A stretch of DNA of 64,000 nt from Diphasiastrum complanatum. Its lineage: Eukaryota > Streptophyta > Lycopodiopsida > Lycopodiales > Lycopodiaceae. The notes under the pieces were generated by a model. The model was not told the DNA's origin, did no database searches, and worked only from the letters and a program-made list of their open reading frames with translations. Location: positions 6,006,931 through 6,070,930 of the forward strand of contig CM055096.1 of assembly GCA_029204225.1 (NCBI GenBank), given 5' to 3'. Each line of letters begins with the position of its first letter. Position 1 is the first letter of the stretch. Position numbers and translations under genes: made by a program. Below, in pieces: positions 43,140-54,168 of this stretch.

Positions 43140-43640
43140 GCTTGCTAACAAAGGAGAGCGCTGGCTGGAGCACTGGCTGGAGCGCTGGCTGGAGCGCGTT
43201 GACTGGAGTGCTTGCTACAGAACACTAATAGAGCTCAATGTATTCTTCTTCTCTGATAAACTTTGTATTGATGTTTTTCTATAATAATCAGTTGGAGTGC
43301 GCTGGCTGGAGAGCGCTAGCTGGAGAGCACCTGAAGGCGACCGTTGGAAGAGGAGCGCCGGGCTGGAGAAGAAAGAGGAGGAGCAAAAGAGAACGAAGTA
43401 CAGTAGGACGTGGAGGGCGGGCCATGGAGGAGGGCGCGGAGGCAGCGGAGTAGGCCGCGGAGGAGGGCGCGTATGGCACACAGGAGGGCGCAGAGGGCAC
43501 GAAGGAGGGCACACAGTGCGAGTGGAGGGTGCGGAGGAGGGCACGGAGGGCGTGCAGTGCTGAAAGGGCGTGTAGGGCATGCAGTGCTTGGAGGGCGCGG
43601 AGGTGGGCATGGAGGAGGAAGGAGAGATTAGCTGGGGTGG
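43140..43640 (+). repeat. GC-rich minisatellite (GAGCGCTGGCTG, then GGAGGGCGCGGAGG units)
   Basis: First four copies of GAGCGCTGGCTG-type 12-mers, then about 230 bp of purine-rich, CpG-rich units (GGAGGGCGCG, GAGGGCAC, GGGCATGCAGTGC). It is the most GC-rich island in the window. Long open frames on both strands are composition artefacts, rich in Arg/Gly or Pro/Ser. Confidence 0.75.
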
Positions 43641-43689
43641 TTTTAGGTGCAAATGGTTAGTTTGTGGTGGGCCCAGATATATTTTAGGG

Positions 43690-44290
43690 TTCAAACGACT
43701 ATAATTTGTGGCTATATTCTGTCATTTTCAAAACATTTTGTCATTTTTAAAAAACATTCTATCATTTTTGTTTTTTGTTTTTTGTTCCAGGTCCACAATC
43801 CTCCAGGGGCATCAAAAGCTGTATGTACATGTGCATTGGAGGTTTCAGGTACATAGGTATTCTGGGGAGAAGCAATTCAGAGTTGGTGACAATAGCAGTA
43901 TTTTTGGTGTAGGTGATCCGTCGCTTCAAATGTGGCTTGTGTTTTGACTCTTTGTATTTTTTTTAGTTCAGATTTACTACATTCTGTCATTTTTGAAACA
44001 TTTTGTCATTTTCGCTTTTCAATTTCTGTTCCAGGTCCACAGTCCTCCAAGGGCATCAAAAGCTGTACGTACATGTGCATTGGAGGTTTCAAGTACATAG
44101 GTTTTTTGGGGAGAAGCAATTTAGAGCTGGTGACAACAGTAGGATTTTTGTTGTGGGTGAACCGTCGCTTTATAACGTGGCTTTTTAGTTCAGATTTACT
44201 GCATTATGTTATTTTCGTTTTTCGATTTTTGTTCCAGAGCCACAATCCTGCAGGGGCATCAGAATCTCGCCTCCAGAAAAATAACTTGTC
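43690..44290 (+). repeat. Tandem repeat, 244-bp period, exon-like unit
   Basis: Units start around TTTGTTCCAG at 43781, 44025 (period 244) and 44228 (shortened). Each begins like a 3' splice acceptor (TTTTTGTTCCAG) and encodes LQGHQKLYVHVHWRFQVHR and GEKQFR.GDNS, conserved between units 1 and 2 at roughly 88% nucleotide identity. The third unit diverges after 30 bp. Protein family unknown. Confidence 0.75.
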
Positions 44291-44777
44291 TTGTTTCAAT
44301 GGCCGCCATGTTCTATGACTTAATGAAATGTTGTGTAACATACCTAGCTTCAATTCAATTACTCTGGGCCTTCTAATTTCTTAAATGCAGTGAAAATATG
44401 TTTATATTTTTTCAGTACGTCATCAACTCACCTATTCTGTAATTTTTTTTATACATAATCAGCTTACCTAGTGAGTAGTGCATGCAATCTGTATAGCATG
44501 TCTCAAATGGTGAATCGGTTACACCTTACTTAGTACCATCGTCCTCAGAGTTAAAATCAAAATAAAATCATTTCGAGAAAGAAATGGAAACTATCGCTAA
44601 TGACACGAGAAAGTTTGTTAGGAAAAAACAAACATTACGACATACAAATTGCATGTCCTAAAATTACAGAGGTTGAATATTTTAAGAGTAAGGATGCATT
44701 AAATCTTAGTATGGTGTAAACTATTGATGTCAAATTCATGATTACACTCATAATAGTTTAAGTTTACTCATCTGCAG

Positions 44778-46045
44778 ATGGATGCAATGGTCTCGTTTGA
44801 GTCAAACATTATTAACCCTCTGAAACTGACCTTCCGAGATGGAAAGATTGTAAATAGAAAAAACTTTTTGGAAAGACACGTGGGTCCTCGAGGTATCGTG
44901 TTTGGAATTTCAACAATCATCTACATGGAAGATGCCTACACGTTGAGAACTGACCTAACTCCTACTTGTGATGTAGAGAGGGAAGAGGTATACATCCTTG
45001 ACGAGTGTGTTTCGAAGGAGTACGTGGTAACCTTGAAACAGAAGAAATCCGTACATCAAGGCACCAATTTGACTTTGGATGTTTTTTCGGAATCCAGGGA
45101 AGATTTCGAAGATAGCTGCTATATACCAAATGTGTATAAGGAAAATGCACTCGACACTGCCAAGTGAAGCAGATCAATAACGCTAGCAAGCGATAGTAAG
45201 TCAGTTAAAAAATCGACCACAGTCAGCTCATTCCAAGCAGTTTATAAGAGCACTATAGAGGTAATCATGGGAGGGACAATTATTGGCCTTCTAAGAAAAT
45301 TGGTAGTGCAAAACAACCACACTGAGAACGTCACGGAGCTGCCAAGAACATACAATGGTGACGTGATATATGAGTTCCCACCCACATATGGTCAGGTTCA
45401 GTCTATGGATGCGATGGAGCATAAGTTTGATGGGCATATATGGACAAAGCCTGTCACTTCAAACATCCGGTTTCCAGGGGTGGTGAGAGTTTCATATTGC
45501 GGAGGTATGTTCCGGTGTATCCCCAGACATGCCCAAATCAAGTAAACACAAAAAAGGCAAACTCCCTTCTTCTCAAGGGTACCCTCAATCGAAGTTGTCT
45601 GCTCGTAGGATTGTCGAGTTCTGTTGGTACACTTGCATGTGCATTCTGTAGGCAAACTATGGTGCATGTCAAAACTTGTGAATGCTATGTTAATTATGTG
45701 ATGCCATCTGATTTTACTTGCACTCGATTGTTAATCCATTTGGGCATGCATGCCCACCCAACCGCAACTGGCGTTTCGAAACATATTGCTGAAAAGGTGA
45801 GGAAACTAGTGCGTGATGTTGCAGCAGATATGACTGCAGCCCCACATACGATTCAATTGGACATAGCAAAACAAATTGTGATAAGCTCAGTCATGGGTTT
45901 TTGGTTAGAGAGAAACTTGAACACTTTGCACAAAGGTCAAGAGTACGAAAATACATATAAGCGAGTGCTTATTTTTTTCCCTATCTGCACAATATTTTCA
46001 AGACAAGGATCCTCTTCTTGGATCTTGGTTTCTTGGCTTATCTAG
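44778..46045 (+). pseudogene. Transposon-like protein with Cys/HxH finger, one stop and one frameshift
   Basis: ATG 44778 starts MDAMVSFESNIINPLKLTFR. The frame passes a TGA at 45165-45167 and continues in register through GLLRKLVVQ and FPPTYGQVQSMDAMEHKFDG to VSYCGGMFRC. A frameshift near 45525 leads to CPNQVNTKKANSLLLKGTLN, ACAFCRQTMVHVKTCECYVNY, RLLIHLGMHAHPTATGVSKH, KVRKLVRDVAADMTAAPHTI and WLERNL. The spaced Cys pairs followed by HxH suggest a WRKY-GCM1/FLYWCH-like zinc finger, as in MULE-type transposases. I associate the overall layout with uncharacterised multicopy proteins of mosses and ferns. No catalytic DDE region was seen. Only two lesions in 1.2 kb suggest recent decay. Confidence 0.5.
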
Positions 46046-46335
46046 GCATCTATGGCTCTAGGTCTTCTCCTCTTGAGGTTGATCTTCTCAAGGGAGGTGA
46101 ACAATGGAAAGGAAACCTACCTAATGGATCCTAATGATCTCTTCCAAAGGGGATTTACTAGCACTTATTTTGTTTGAGTGTGATTTTGTGGATTACTTGG
46201 CTGAAGGCAAGTGCTAATGATCATTCAAGAATGTGATAACATGATTAAAAAACAACAAACAAGCATTCATCATCCCCAATCAATCATACACAAGAAAATA
46301 GGAGGACTTCACAAAAAGCAAGAACGGTTGGAGGA

Positions 46336-47182
<847 letters not shown>

Positions 47183-48905
47183 TTGAAACCACTGTTTATA
47201 GATAATTTACATGCATGCGAATGTCTATCTTTTAATAGGTTTAAGAATTTTGTTGCTGAAAAATTTGGGCATATTGTTTCTATAGACAGCAACATTGTAA
47301 AAAGCCCTATTTTACGTAATTCTTTAGAAAAGGGTCTCAATCATATTACTTTGAGAAAGAATAATATCAATGACGTGGCTTCTGAACTTCATTATGGTTG
47401 GTTTGAATAAGAAACTCTTACCTACACACAAACACTTAGATGAAGAAACTATAAAGAAGCATGCTATATTATGTAAAAACATTGTCCTAGAAAACATCAA
47501 AAAACAAAGTTGGCTACATGGCAAAAAGGGCACAACAACAAAAATACAAATCGCTAGAATTGAAAAACAACGGCTCACAAATTTTCTCTATATTAATGAC
47601 ATTGACTAGGCACAACACAATCCCAGTTTTATATGTAAATTCTTTGTTCGAAAACTTGCCCTAGGCAAACTTAATAGTATGACTTTAGCCCCTTTTCTAA
47701 TGATCAAGAGAACTCAATTGAGGAAACTGTGATGTATGTAATGGATAAACTTACCAGTTTTTTTATCTAATATCTTTTTAGAAAACAACTCTTTACCGTA
47801 CTTACTATGTATTAACAAAGCCCACAAGAAATCATTTAGATGAATCACAAATGCGCATGATTGCTGCTTTACTAGACTTGCCAAATTCCTAACAGGAGCT
47901 CTTGGTATGTTGTTTTCATTCCTCATGGAAGGGGTAGGCCTTAAGGCAAAAACATATAAGAGTAGTGGATACAAGCTTATTTCGGCAATGCAAGTCGTCT
48001 ATTGATTTCTATCTTAACTTGTCATCTATGATTACCAATGTGTGGGTCATAGACATTTCTAAATGCTATGAGAATATACCCTTAGACGGTACAGATGGGC
48101 TGAAGAGTATTATGAATAAAATCCATTGCTTATGTCTTTAAACATTCTAAGAAGGTGCTACTGAGTTTTAAATGGGAACATGAAAGGGAAGTCTTTAAAT
48201 GGTCATGGGCTAATAAAAAGTCTGAGGGATGGTACAACATCGACAAAGATTTTCTTTGCTTATGAAATGCCTTTCTAATAGACAATTGTATTGTCAGATT
48301 AAGAAACAAAACCTGGAGACAAATTCATGGTGTACCGATGGGTTTTTCATGCTCACCTACATGGTGTAACTGGTATCTTGCGTTCTTTGAAGCTCAATTT
48401 ATAAAAAGACTAGCCAAATTAGGGCTCAAAACATGGATGAATGAATTCACTCATTTAGATATATTGATGACATCTGCTTCATTAATAATCCTAACATCAC
48501 ATTGTTTATGGATAAGAATCAAGTAAGAACACCGGAAAACCCCCTCTTGAATTATCCCTTGGAATTTCTTGATATTGAAAGAAAATCTTGTGAAGCAAAC
48601 ACTACTAGCTTTCTGAACATTTCAATTGCTTTCAACCCCGTAATAGGTTTTACTCATCTCTTGAAGTTTGAAAAAAGAAGAGATTACCTTTTCATTATTT
48701 ACAATACATACATCTGGCTTCCAATAGACCAGTCCACAATTCTTACAAAGTAATTATCTCCCAAGTTCTTTCTGCAATGTACTGCTGCAACAGGCAAGAA
48801 ACCTTTATGAAAGAGATAAACATTTTCCTAAAAGCATTAAAAAAAAAAGGCTTCATGAGGGATAAACTTTGTCTTATCATCAGGGTTTTCGATGTGATTA
48901 CTCTT
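47183..48905 (+). pseudogene. Penelope-like element reverse transcriptase
   Basis: RT landmarks appear in order over several frames. ILRNSLEKGLNHITLR (RT N-terminal block) comes first, then FLYIND and SFR-ITNAHDCCFTRLAKFL. VWVIDISKCYENIPLDG follows with the motif A Asp, then RNKTWRQIHGVPMGFSCSPT and NWYLAFFEAQF. Next are SFRYIDDICFINNPN (catalytic YIDD), PLEFLDIE, and SYKVIISQVLSAMYCCNRQE with a GF..KL helix. This order is specific to Penelope-like elements. At least five frameshifts or stops break it. No GIY-YIG endonuclease is recognisable on either side, so an EN-lacking type or a truncated copy is possible. Confidence 0.8.
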
Positions 48906-50289
48906 TTTTAATGAAAATAACTATAATGTTGACATGATTACATGAAAATTCATAATAACGTTATCAAAAAATGACCTGTTGGTGGGATGTGAACCGGGTG
49001 GTTCGGTGGAACAGCCCGCTGGGCTTACCAAAGAAGCCTGTCGGGTCCCACCGGACCCCTATAAACTGCCCACTGGGCCCACTGGGTGCCCTCTAATAGA
49101 GCCCAATGGGCATTTTCATTATAAATGAAGGGCATAACCTGCTCTGACACATGACGACGACGACAACGATATGCGACAGTTGAAGGCTAAAATGAAAACA
49201 TCACGTTGTCGGTTTGATAATTTTGAAGGGCCAGGTGGTGGCAGGCATATATCTCGCAGGATGGTCCACCCTAATGTTCCAGAGCGTATTATAGACAACC
49301 CACTCTAAGATTGTTGTCCACTTTGCCACCACAATGGATTGGGCATTACCAATTACCATGCACGCTTTTTTATCACATTGCTTATCTCGTCCAACATATG
49401 ATGTTGGATGATAAGTGCAAGTTATGTGATTATAAACTTGTAGAAAATTTATATATCACACATGCATGGTGGTTATTGTAGAATCCAAGAGATGCGTGCC
49501 TTCAGAACTCTGTAGCTTGTGATAGAGCGTCGGCCACTTCAATGTTCACTTTTTGTACTAAATATATTTATTTCACGAATCACAAATCAAGTATTGTAGA
49601 AATTTATTGTCCTTATTTGGATCCTTGGATTGACTTTTGTATGTGACAAAAGTTACACTCCCAATCCATATATTTGCCAAGAGTTTTGGCAATTTCCACT
49701 CGGGACCAGGTGACTTCCCAGGAGGTTTCTTCTTGGGTAGAACTGATTGGTTGGAACAAAAAAATGAGACTCTATTGATGTGAAATTGAGAGCCAATTTA
49801 TCCCAAACATAGAGATAATGACCCAACAATGCACACAGTTTCTAAATATCATTAAGAAAAGCAACTACCCAAGTCATGAAAGTGACAAGAATAGACTTTC
49901 CGAAATAATATTTTCTAAACGCTAAACACTTTCTGAATATGGCCAAACAAGGTTGACGTTAGTTTTAAGCACTCTTTCAATATCTCTAAGATTGCTTATC
50001 TTTATAATAAACAACAAAACAAGGTATTTATAGTGTTTTAGGGAGAGAGAAACAGCCCGACAGGCTCCAGAAGCAAGCCCGATGCGAGCCTCTGAATGGA
50101 GATTGTTGGGCCCTGCCGAGCTCCTTAAGGAAGCCCGCCAGACAACCTCTTTGGCTGGTTTTCCCCGGTGGAGCATTAACATAAACGTTATTAACGTTCT
50201 AGGGGACCGGAAATAACTCTCTAATTTTTCAATTTTCACTTCACGTAATTACGTTTTTAAAAACCCTGCTTATCATAAACAAACTTCTT
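48906..50289. other. Unassigned; GC-rich patches and a possible minus-strand LTR
   Basis: 48970-49150 and 50050-50170 are GC-richer and share short phrases (CCCGCTGGGCTT-like) in opposite orientation. The minus strand at about 50026-50036 has CACTATAAATACC, a TATA-like box. It lies downstream of the minus-strand gypsy integrase, so an LTR of that element is plausible but its ends were not found. Confidence 0.35.
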
Positions 50290-50904
50290 CTGTCATATGC
50301 ATTTCTAGGTTTGTCCTATGATCTGCCACACTATATTAATGGTTTTGTGATCATGCCATGCCTTGTGACGGGCTTTCTCTGTTGCTAATGCATGAACTAT
50401 CATCAATCTGGTTTCACAAAGTTTTTGTAGAGCCTCATGATGCATCTGTAAGGATTTCGCTTCATCCAACCGTTCCATTGCTGCTATGCATAGGGATCAT
50501 ACGAAGAATTCAATTGACATAACTACATTTCGACCATAGACAAGCTAGAATGGTGTTTGATTCGTACTACATTTATAAGCTGTTCTGAATGCCCATAATG
50601 CTACATGCAATTTATGTTCCCAATCAGAATGACTTTCTTTGGATGTTTTGTCATAATGTTGCAAAGAATCTTGTTGGAAGATTCAGCTTGACCATTACCC
50701 CTTGGATAATACGAAGGAGTACTAAACCCATGAATAACGAAAAGACTTCCAACAGACACTTTATCATTTCATTCACAAAATGTGTTCCGCAATCACTTAC
50801 AATATCGATACAACATCCAAACCTAATAATAATATGTTCATAAAGGAACTTAGCCATTGATTTTGCATCTGCAACTCGAACTGCTTTTGCTTCAACCCAC
50901 TTGG
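50290..50904 (-). pseudogene. Ty3/gypsy integrase fragment, minus strand
   Basis: Reads KWVEAKAVRVADAKSMAKFL, RFGCCIDIVSDCGTHFVNE (second catalytic Asp in SDCG), then, shifted, GNGQAESSNKIL with the catalytic Glu. HNLAFRTAYK-like and PFQL-like remnants follow further left. The order and wording match the plus-strand copy at 37627-38357, so both are the same family. On its N-terminal side it is cut off exactly at a copia LTR (50905). Confidence 0.72.
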
Positions 50905-51412
50905 TGTGAGAGATTTCAACTAGTTTAGTCTAGTTTAGTCATATTTTTTTGTAAATTGTCAATTGAGGCCAAAACTCATTTTAGACTTAGGGATAAACTT
51001 TTTGAAGTTATATTAGTTTAAAATACATTCAATAAACACTTTTTGAAAGTGTGGGAAAGTTGGTAGTCGAGTTTGAGAGAGATTCAAATTTGAGCTTTGG
51101 GTACATTGAATCTAGACCCAAAAATAGTAGGTTCTACATTTTGGAGGGAAAGCCAAGTGGCCAAATAGGGTTTGGACACTCTATAAAAGGATGTAACTCA
51201 TGGAGAGACAATTCTTCTCTCTTCTCTCTCTCATTTCATCATTATACATGGTTCGTCTAACTTCAACATTATTTACATATATAAATGCCAGAAATAATAT
51301 AAACACTATTTAGGCCTTTATTGGCAAAAATAAATCTATCTCTAAGTTGAAATTTCATGTTGGCCTCAAAATTGCCAAAATAAATCAATTAAACTAGTTG
51401 ACAGTTTTCACA
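50905..51412 (-). repeat. Copia 3' LTR (508 bp), minus orientation
   Basis: On the minus strand it begins TGTGAAAACTG next to a purine tract and ends ATCTCTCACA; TG..CA with short inverted termini. Its first about 110 bp recur at 59048-59159 on the same strand, marking the far end of the same element. A plus-strand CTCTATAAAAGG at about 51179 is on the opposite strand and probably fortuitous. Confidence 0.8.
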
Positions 51413-51425
51413 CTCCCTCTTCAAC
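51413..51425 (-). promoter_or_regulatory. Polypurine tract (GTTGAAGAGGGAG)
   Basis: Purine run on the minus strand, immediately before the LTR start. Confidence 0.8.
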
Positions 51426-52925
51426 TAGTTTTATTATAGTTTTAACAACACAAATTTGATCCAACTTTAGAATGATCTCCATCCTAAGTATAGACCTCCT
51501 TTCTATGGTTTTAAAATAGCTTTCATAACTGATATAGATAATCGTGTCCATATTGGATGCTTCACTATTTCTTACAACAATTTTATATACCGAAATGTAA
51601 CTAGAACATGTAGAACCGAAGAAAATGTAAATGCAATGATTCCTCCATGCTTCCACCTTTGATATCTCTGGAAAATAATAGCAACCAAGCAATAAATGTG
51701 AGTAATAACCATTTGCTTGCATATATCTTCCATCTTTGTCCTTTTTTATATGTCTCCAACATGAAAATCCATGAATGAGCCCCCATCTTCATCTTGCCAT
51801 GAGATATCATCATCACTTGATGACTTGACCATGAATGAGTGATATAATGATCCTCCTTTAGCTTCATTTCCATCAACAAAGCCAGCAAAGAAAGTTAATA
51901 CAACTCCAACATCAAATTGATGCAAAACAATGTGACTACTTTCACCATATCCTGAAAATTTGCACACATTCACTTGAAAATGCTCAAAGATGTGATAGTA
52001 CAAGTAAAATAAACTTGAACAACACTTCTTTTCTACTCCTTTGACCTTTAAGTTACTTGAGTTTTCAATAACTTGCAAAAACAGATCCAAAATATCTTTG
52101 CCCCTTGACTTCCCTTTGATGCTCTTGACTAGCTCCAAATTGCCAGTTTCCCTTTTGTGTCGTTGAAGCCCTTTGAGATCAACCCTCTTGATCTTCCACT
52201 TGACCCTCAAAGTCATTGAATAAGACCTATTTTCTAGATTCATTAGTTGCTTCCATTCTATGAAAACAACCATCCACTTGCATACCATCATATACACAAG
52301 AAGATTCACCAAAATATGTGAGAAATGCAAAATAAGTAGCTTCCACTTGCTTACCATTCTCATCATAAGTGAGCCTCAAAGGCTATTTTATTTGCCTTGA
52401 TGTCCTCCTTGGATTTTTCACTTGAAGAAGGATCTTCACCATCAACATCCATATCATTTTCAACAATGTCATCCACATCAAGAATGTTAGATCCAATAAC
52501 GACATCACTACTTGAAGAAACCTTTGGAACATTTCCTTCATAAAAAATGACATCTCTTCCTATGACCACTTTCTTAGTTGAAGGAATATAAACTTTGTAA
52601 GCCTTGCTCACCTCACTATAACTATACCTTTCCTTGAAGATGAATCCTCCTTTGTCCTATTATCAAGAGTAATGTTGATATAGCAAATGCATCCAAAAGT
52701 TTTAAAAAACTTGACACTCAGCCTCCTACTAAATAACATGGTGTTTTTCCATCCGATGCCACACCTGGCCACCTATTGCATAGAAACATCACCCCAAAAG
52801 ATTTAGGAAGATTTGCAACTAGCCTCATTGCTTTGGATCCTTCACATAAGGATCTCTTCTGTGAAAAATCGCCTACATTGGCCAATCTCGCCATGTAGAA
52901 TATTGTACATTTTGTCAATATTTTT
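51426..52925 (-). pseudogene. Copia integrase C-terminal half and RT-less tail
   Basis: From 52918: TKCTIFYMARLANVGD, SKAMRLVANLPKSF, then SKAYKVYIPSTKKVVIGRDV near 52560-52611, the C-terminal domain of copia integrase. The frame goes on into an acidic linker (NDMDVDGEDPSSSEKSKED). No RT or RNase H motif follows. Instead there is a 206-codon frame of unknown type (51746-52366) and a stretch with EASNMDTIIYIS near 51480-51560, which matches the segment shared by the other RT-less copia derivatives. Then come the purine tract and LTR. Confidence 0.65.
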
Positions 52926-53189
52926 TGTTAGTCACTTGAATGGCCAAAGTACCACTTGTAAATCCACACCTAAGGTAGGTTATCACGAGTCAAGAGGAGT
53001 GATTGTGTCCATTTGATAGTGATTCCTACTTTGTAGGATCTAGACCATAATTTATGATGAGATTTCTACCTACCATGCACCTACCAAGTATGACTCTTGG
53101 ATCTAGGCTAGAGTTTTTACATTAGGGCAAGAAAGTTGAGTCTACTTCCTTATTACATGCCGGATTTTTACCTAACTTGGCAAAGGAAG
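52926..53189. other. Filler left of the nested copia LTR
   Basis: 260 bp without motifs, ending with CCTAACTTGGCAAAGGAAG (53171-53189). That phrase is identical to the bases preceding the 3' LTR at 57483-57501. A polypurine tract 5' of a 5' LTR is unexpected (see findings). Confidence 0.5.
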
Positions 53190-53550
53190 TGTATTTTACT
53201 ATGTATTCCCATTCTCCATAGTGAGAAGATAGAAACTTTTTGGAGCCTCAAGGAGAAACTCAAATTTTCTCTCTATGTACAGTGATTGTGATTGATTCCA
53301 ATGAAACCCAGCTTTGGCACACTTCAAACTCTATCTACAGGCCGTACTATAGCCTGATTTTCACACGTGGGAGCTTGGATTATAGTTTTTGATCAATGCT
53401 CTGATTGTCTCTACTTGTTTTCTATCAAGCTGCTACACAAGATCTTGTTTTCTGATGACTAGTATCTGATAGATTGTTTACCAAGCACACAATCAACCTT
53501 GTGGGTCATTCAAAGATCCATGTATGGTCCTTAGTACTATACTTTCCACA
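53190..53550 (+). repeat. 5' LTR of nested copia
   Basis: 361 bp, starts TGTATTTTACTATG and ends CTTTCCACA. CACGTG lies at 53364. It pairs with 57502-57861. Confidence 0.9.
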
Positions 53551-53562
53551 TGGTATCAAAGC
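53551..53562 (+). promoter_or_regulatory. Primer-binding site (TGGTATCAAAGC)
   Basis: Directly abuts the LTR. It differs by one base from the initiator-Met tRNA complement TGGTATCAGAGC. Confidence 0.85.
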
Positions 53563-54168
53563 CAAGTACAAGAGCTTTGATCATAGATCCATTCAAATCC
53601 ATTTTTAGTAGTTTTTGGTGCTAAAAACTAGTCTTGTGAAGGCAAGCTTGGGGCTAAGTTTTGGTGGTAGGAATTGATCTAAAACTTTGTAGGGATCAAA
53701 TTCCATACTGTTACCATGTGTGGGAACTTCTGAACTTGTATTTCTTGCACCATTTTCATTTGGTTACTAAAAATTCAATTTGAGAGGTTTTGGTGTAATT
53801 TTTGGTGGAGATCCTAGAATTATCTACCAAGATCATTTGCCATTGATTAGATTTGAATTTGTTTCATGGAATCTAATTAATCTAGGCTGAGTTCAAGTCC
53901 TATTAAGGTTAAAAACAGGTCTTGAAAGTACACCAAGAAGGAAGAAAGAGTTTAAGTCATTCTATTGTCCAAAAATAGCCAAGATTGGCAAGATTTGCTT
54001 GAGTCAGAGTAGTTTTCACTTCATCTTATCTTCATTACAACTTTGTGAGGGAGTGATAGAACTATATTTACAAGTCCATTTGTCGGATTGGAAGCCAACA
54101 TTTGAGTGAAACACTGCGAGTTTCAAGTTCAAACAAATCTATATCTTGTGTGTAGAATCTCACTAGTA

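Noticed and set aside
43215-43694. Long Pro/Ser-rich and Arg/Gly-rich open frames on both strands
   Set aside because: They are translations of a GC-rich purine minisatellite and open in several frames at once, which is a composition effect.
51179-51190. Plus-strand TATA box CTCTATAAAAGG as promoter of a gene
   Set aside because: It lies on the strand opposite to the LTR that contains it and no plus-strand gene follows.
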